Positions 6,280-7,711 of a DNA stretch of 7,711 nt are shown here, piece by piece (position 1 is the first letter of the stretch; each line of letters opens with the position of its first letter). The notes under the pieces were generated by a model. It saw only the letters and a list, made by a program, of their open reading frames with translations. It was not told the origin of the DNA and searched no databases. The position numbers and the translations under genes are program-made. The stretch spans positions 1 to 7,711 of the forward strand of contig QKHD01000370.1 in the NCBI GenBank assembly GCA_003250175.1. Reading direction: 5' to 3'. Source of the DNA: Helicobacteraceae bacterium. Its GTDB lineage: Bacteria > Campylobacterota > Campylobacteria > Campylobacterales > SZUA-545.

Positions 6280-7665
6280 GTGGGTCGTTCCATTGCGGTG
6301 ACCGGAATTGTGTGTTGTATGTTGGTCGCCGGATGCAGCGTCCATACGGTCGAACGCAGCCCGCAGCTCGATATGAACACGACAGCCGCCTTCTCCCTAG
6401 CTTCCTCAAAACCCGCCCAAAATCTTCCCGTCTGGTACACCGCCTTTAACGACCCGCAGCTTGCCGCCTTGATCGATCAGGCCCTGAAAAACAACTACGA
6501 CCTCAAACAGTCCCTGGCCAGACTCAAACAGGCCCGGGCCATTGCCCGCATTTCGGAGAGTGCCGGGCTGCCCACGCTCAACCTCGAAGCCTCCGGAACC
6601 CACCGTTTTGAAAAGGACCGCACCCGCAACACCTACCAGGCGGGGCTGGCCTTTGGCTGGGAGGTCGACCTTTTTGACCGCCTCGAAAACGCCGAGTTGG
6701 CCGATGCCATGGAGACCCTGGCCCGCATGGAAGACACCGAAGCCCTGCGGCTGAGCCTCGGCAGCGAAGTGGCCCTAGCCTATTACGGCGCTCTGGCCGC
6801 CCGCCAGAAGCTGGACCTTTTAAAAGAGCAGGTGCGGCTTGATACCCACTACCTTGATCTGGTCATGCTCCGGTTTCAAAACGGTGTGGGCACCTCGGTG
6901 GAGATTTTGCAGCAAAAAAGCCAGCTCTCCGCCAGCGAAAGCCTGATCCCCTCGGCCAGAGCCGAACTGCGTACCTACGAAAACCGTCTCGATACCCTTT
7001 TGGGTGAGATTCCGGATGGCAAAGACCGCCTTGTAAAAAGTGGAAGCTTGCTGGATGTACCCATGCCGAAGGCCGTCGGGGTGCCCTCAGAGCTGCTGAC
7101 GCACCGACCCGACCTAAGAGCCCAGCAGCGCCGTCTGGTGGCTGCGGATGCGGGGATCGGGGCGGCCATTGCCGGGCGGCTTCCTTCCCTGACCCTTGGG
7201 GCTTCTTATTACCAGACGGAAAGCCTAACCTACTCCGGACCGCTGGGCCTGCTCAGTGCGTCGCTGTTGCAGCCGCTTTTAGACTGGGGGGCGCGCAAGG
7301 CGGAGGTCAGCCGCAACCGCGCCGTCTATGAAGAGCAGCTCGCCGCCTACGGCGCCCTCTACCTGCAGGCCATGGAAGAGGTGGAAAACACCCTCTACCA
7401 GGAGGCCCAGCAGCGCGATTACCTCAAGCGCCTCGAAGAGCGCCGGGCGGTGCTGCAGCTAACCGTAGACGAGACCCAGGCCCAGTACCTGCAGGGCATC
7501 AGCGACTACCTTCCCGTACTCACAGCTTTGGAAGCCCTGCATGAAACGGAGCGGAGCCTCATTACCGCCCGCTACAATCTGCTGGCCTACCGCATCACCC
7601 TCTACCGCGCCCTGGGCAGCCCCACCGGCCTGGCCCCAACCCCACCGAAGGAATCCGGATCATGA
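6280..7665 (+). CDS. NodT/OprM-family outer-membrane efflux lipoprotein
   Basis: This is the outer-membrane channel of a tripartite RND efflux pump, a TolC-like trimer. The start is GTG 6280, supported by AGGAG (6270-6274) five bases upstream. The N-terminus is a short lipoprotein signal ending in the lipobox LVAGC, with the lipidated Cys at 19 followed by Ser, as expected for outer-membrane sorting. Two OEP repeats follow. The first holds FNDPQLAALIDQALKNN (about 47-63) and FGWEVDLFDR. The second holds the NodT hallmark THRPDLRAQQRRLVAADAGI, then GRLPSLTLGASYY and LLQPLLDWGARKAEV. The 461-residue length is normal. The stop overlaps the next ATG by four bases. Substrates (drugs, metals, solvents) cannot be told from this component alone. 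The 100-base gap upstream (6180-6279) has no clear terminator or promoter, so co-transcription with the kinase gene is possible. Confidence 0.93.
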   Translation: MGRSIAVTGIVCCMLVAGCSVHTVERSPQLDMNTTAAFSLASSKPAQNLPVWYTAFNDPQLAALIDQALKNNYDLKQSLARLKQARAIARISESAGLPTLNLEASGTHRFEKDRTRNTYQAGLAFGWEVDLFDRLENAELADAMETLARMEDTEALRLSLGSEVALAYYGALAARQKLDLLKEQVRLDTHYLDLVMLRFQNGVGTSVEILQQKSQLSASESLIPSARAELRTYENRLDTLLGEIPDGKDRLVKSGSLLDVPMPKAVGVPSELLTHRPDLRAQQRRLVAADAGIGAAIAGRLPSLTLGASYYQTESLTYSGPLGLLSASLLQPLLDWGARKAEVSRNRAVYEEQLAAYGALYLQAMEEVENTLYQEAQQRDYLKRLEERRAVLQLTVDETQAQYLQGISDYLPVLTALEALHETERSLITARYNLLAYRITLYRALGSPTGLAPTPPKESGS

Positions 7666-7711
7666 CCCGTCACCTGCTTACCGCCACCCTTGTCTGCATG
7701 GGCACCACGCT
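7662..7711 (+). CDS. Start of the next efflux-operon gene, probably the RND periplasmic adaptor (cut by the window edge)
   Basis: ATG 7662 overlaps the TGA of the lipoprotein gene as ATGA. AAGGA (7648-7652) lies nine bases upstream. Only 16 full codons are visible: MTRHLLTATLVCMGTT, a basic N-terminus followed by a hydrophobic stretch, consistent with the beginning of a signal peptide. In NodT-type operons the neighbour is usually the HlyD/AcrA-like membrane-fusion protein; that identity is inference from position, not from sequence. Confidence 0.65.
   Translation, partial: MTRHLLTATLVCMGTT

Overview
This window looks like ordinary chromosome from a free-living Campylobacterota bacterium (the Sulfurimonas/Sulfurovum side of the phylum). 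That placement is inference from content: a tight ribH-nusB-pyrF gene order, the start of a carboxynorspermidine synthase (the alternative spermidine route), and a multi-PAS histidine kinase with an 'HQWRQPL' phospho-acceptor box. The coding DNA is moderately GC-rich, which is high for much of that phylum. The short intergenic gaps are AT-rich and carry good -10 hexamers with poor -35 boxes, as is usual there.

Layout. 1-378 (minus strand): N-terminal third of a carboxynorspermidine synthase, cut by the window edge. 379-552: divergent promoter region. 553-2100 (plus): ribH (lumazine synthase), nusB (antitermination factor) and pyrF (OMP decarboxylase), with gaps of 3 and 0 nt, so almost certainly one transcript. 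2129-2241: a tRNA-Ser(GCT) with its own TATAAT box; its acceptor stem is not fully complementary. 2335-2763 (plus): an unrecognised 142-residue tryptophan-rich protein. 2779-2796: a perfect hairpin between convergent gene ends. 2807-3577 (minus): a metallo-beta-lactamase-fold hydrolase. 3578-3710: a second divergent promoter region. 3711-6179 (plus): an 822-residue soluble PAS-PAS-GAF-PAS histidine kinase with no response regulator next to it. 6280-7665 (plus): a NodT/OprM-type outer-membrane lipoprotein. 7662-7711 (plus): the start of the next gene, overlapping by ATGA and probably the periplasmic adaptor of the same RND efflux pump.

How the genes work together. The ribH-nusB-pyrF block is housekeeping: riboflavin synthesis, rRNA transcription and pyrimidine synthesis. 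The right end is the beginning of a tripartite efflux operon whose adaptor and inner-membrane pump should lie beyond the edge. The kinase just upstream runs in the same direction and could sense a signal relevant to that pump, but nothing in the sequence proves it.

I found no mobile element, CRISPR array, prophage or defence cassette, and no clear new system. The points most worth a second look are the mismatched tRNA-Ser acceptor stem, the orphan kinase beside an efflux operon, the unrecognised tryptophan-rich protein, and the inverted repeats overlapping two promoters.
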